Positions 52,122-52,418 of a stretch of DNA of 52,418 nucleotides are shown piece after piece. The stretch's first letter is position 1. Every line of letters starts with the position of its first letter. Made by a program: the position numbers and the translations under genes. Origin of the DNA: Halobacillus alkaliphilus (GTDB lineage: Bacteria; Bacillota; Bacilli; Bacillales; Halobacillaceae); assembly GCF_900113125.1 (NCBI RefSeq), contig NZ_FOOG01000027.1:1-52418 (forward strand). The letters run 5' to 3'. A model generated the notes under the pieces. That model searched no databases. It saw only the letters and a list, made by a program, of their open reading frames with translations, and was not told where the DNA came from.

Positions 52122-52418
52122 AGTTGGGGGATTCCTAAGAGCACGAACCTAACGGTTCGTTCAAATGATTAGGCTAGCCCCGTCGCACCGACGGTTGGAA
52201 GGATTCTTTTAATTTCCTTCGATATATTGAAACTCGCATTTAGATCGCGGTCGTGGCGGGAGCCGCAATTCGGGCAGTTCCACGTTCGAACAGCGAGATT
52301 CTTTACCTCATTGTTTTGGTATCCGCACTTGGAACACAGCTGAGAACTCGCAAAAACTTTTGATACGGGTACCAATTGTTTTCCGTACCATTCGGCTTTG
52401 TATTCGAGCATAGAGGTG
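52089..52418 (-). mobile_element. IS200/IS605-type element, right end (continues beyond the window)
   Basis: The end contains the imperfect hairpin CCCCCACTT / AAGTTGGGGG (52094-52130), followed by the hairpin AACCTAACGGTT (52146-52157) and by the tnpB 3' end. These are subterminal structures of IS200/IS605 right ends. Transcripts of this end normally form the TnpB guide (omega) RNA, so one is expected here. The exact cleavage site was not determined. Confidence 0.8.
52169..52418 (-). CDS. tnpB: RNA-guided transposon nuclease TnpB, C-terminal part
   Basis: The frame runs in from the window edge; a Met 80 codons from the end is internal, as TS precedes it in frame. The zinc ribbon is CSKCGY...CPNCGS, and [12 protein letters not shown] holds the last RuvC Asp (DRDLNA). 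The tail TVGATGLA is usual for IS1341-type TnpB. TnpB cuts DNA under guidance of the right-end RNA and helps keep the element in the genome. Completeness cannot be judged. Confidence 0.9.
   Translation of the reverse strand, partial: TSMLEYKAEWYGKQLVPVSKVFASSQLCSKCGYQNNEVKNLAVRTWNCPNCGSRHDRDLNASFNISKEIKRILPTVGATGLA

Noticed and set aside
1-52418. CRISPR arrays, rRNA, tRNA genes, prophage modules
   Set aside because: No regularly spaced direct repeats, no cloverleaf or rRNA sequence and no structural phage genes were recognised by eye.

Overview
The window reads as chromosome of a low-to-moderate GC, spore-forming Bacillaceae. The salt-tolerant Halobacillus/Oceanobacillus group is the best guess. 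The grounds are Gram-positive ribosome binding sites (aggagg type), many GTG/TTG starts, a T-box, Fur, WalR-like and NiaR-like sites, bacilliredoxin, YpgR/CvfC and nadB-nadC-nadA divergent from nifS. The genus is an inference; no rRNA or tRNA gene was seen.

Layout. 1-342: 3' end of a group II intron sitting in a dispersed repeat. 449-4677: Fur-controlled siderophore uptake (lipoprotein, two permeases, a ferredoxin-NADP-reductase-like flavoprotein). 4743-9127: two small genes, glutaminase and cytochrome bd oxidase (cydAB). 9245-13647: a methyltransferase, then a T-box and a long, type 2-like isoleucyl-tRNA synthetase. 13903-18422: a PAS sigma-54 activator, a textbook -24/-12 promoter, a YjiH-type membrane protein and a class III aminotransferase. 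18533-21074: small genes and a very Cys-rich protein of unknown function. 21170-25929: NAD synthesis genes divergent from nifS. 25946-28862: potassium transporter, the missing siderophore-type ATPase under its own Fur box, and MscL with a zinc ribbon. 29299-36115: MFS exporter, bacilliredoxin, YpgR, an ABC exporter and an FNT channel. 36122-36927: peptidase E bracketed by two copies of a conserved hairpin. 36941-40613: DinB-like protein, an orphan AimR-like TPR protein, a TipA-like MerR regulator and a methyltransferase. 40881-43000: tandem LysM/3D cell-wall proteins with WalR-like sites, separated by a MITE-like element. 43372-47891: FMN reductase, GNAT, microproteins, SDR, AI-2E transporter, cysteine dioxygenase. 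47919-52418: an EamA pseudogene with two in-frame stops, YeiH with a divergent LysR regulator, and a GNAT gene whose end is overwritten by an IS200/IS605-type element carrying tnpB.

Most striking: (1) three matching palindromes, TATTCA-N4-TGAATA, two before the sigma-54 activator gene and one inside its 3' end about 170 bp upstream of the -24 element. They look like the activator's own binding sites. (2) A family of MITE-like elements, one lying in the leader between the sigma-54 promoter and its target, with an internal hairpin showing a compensatory base change between copies. (3) Three copies of a long CCTCAGGTCATCCA hairpin. (4) An AimR-like receptor with no peptide gene after it. No CRISPR array or prophage was seen.
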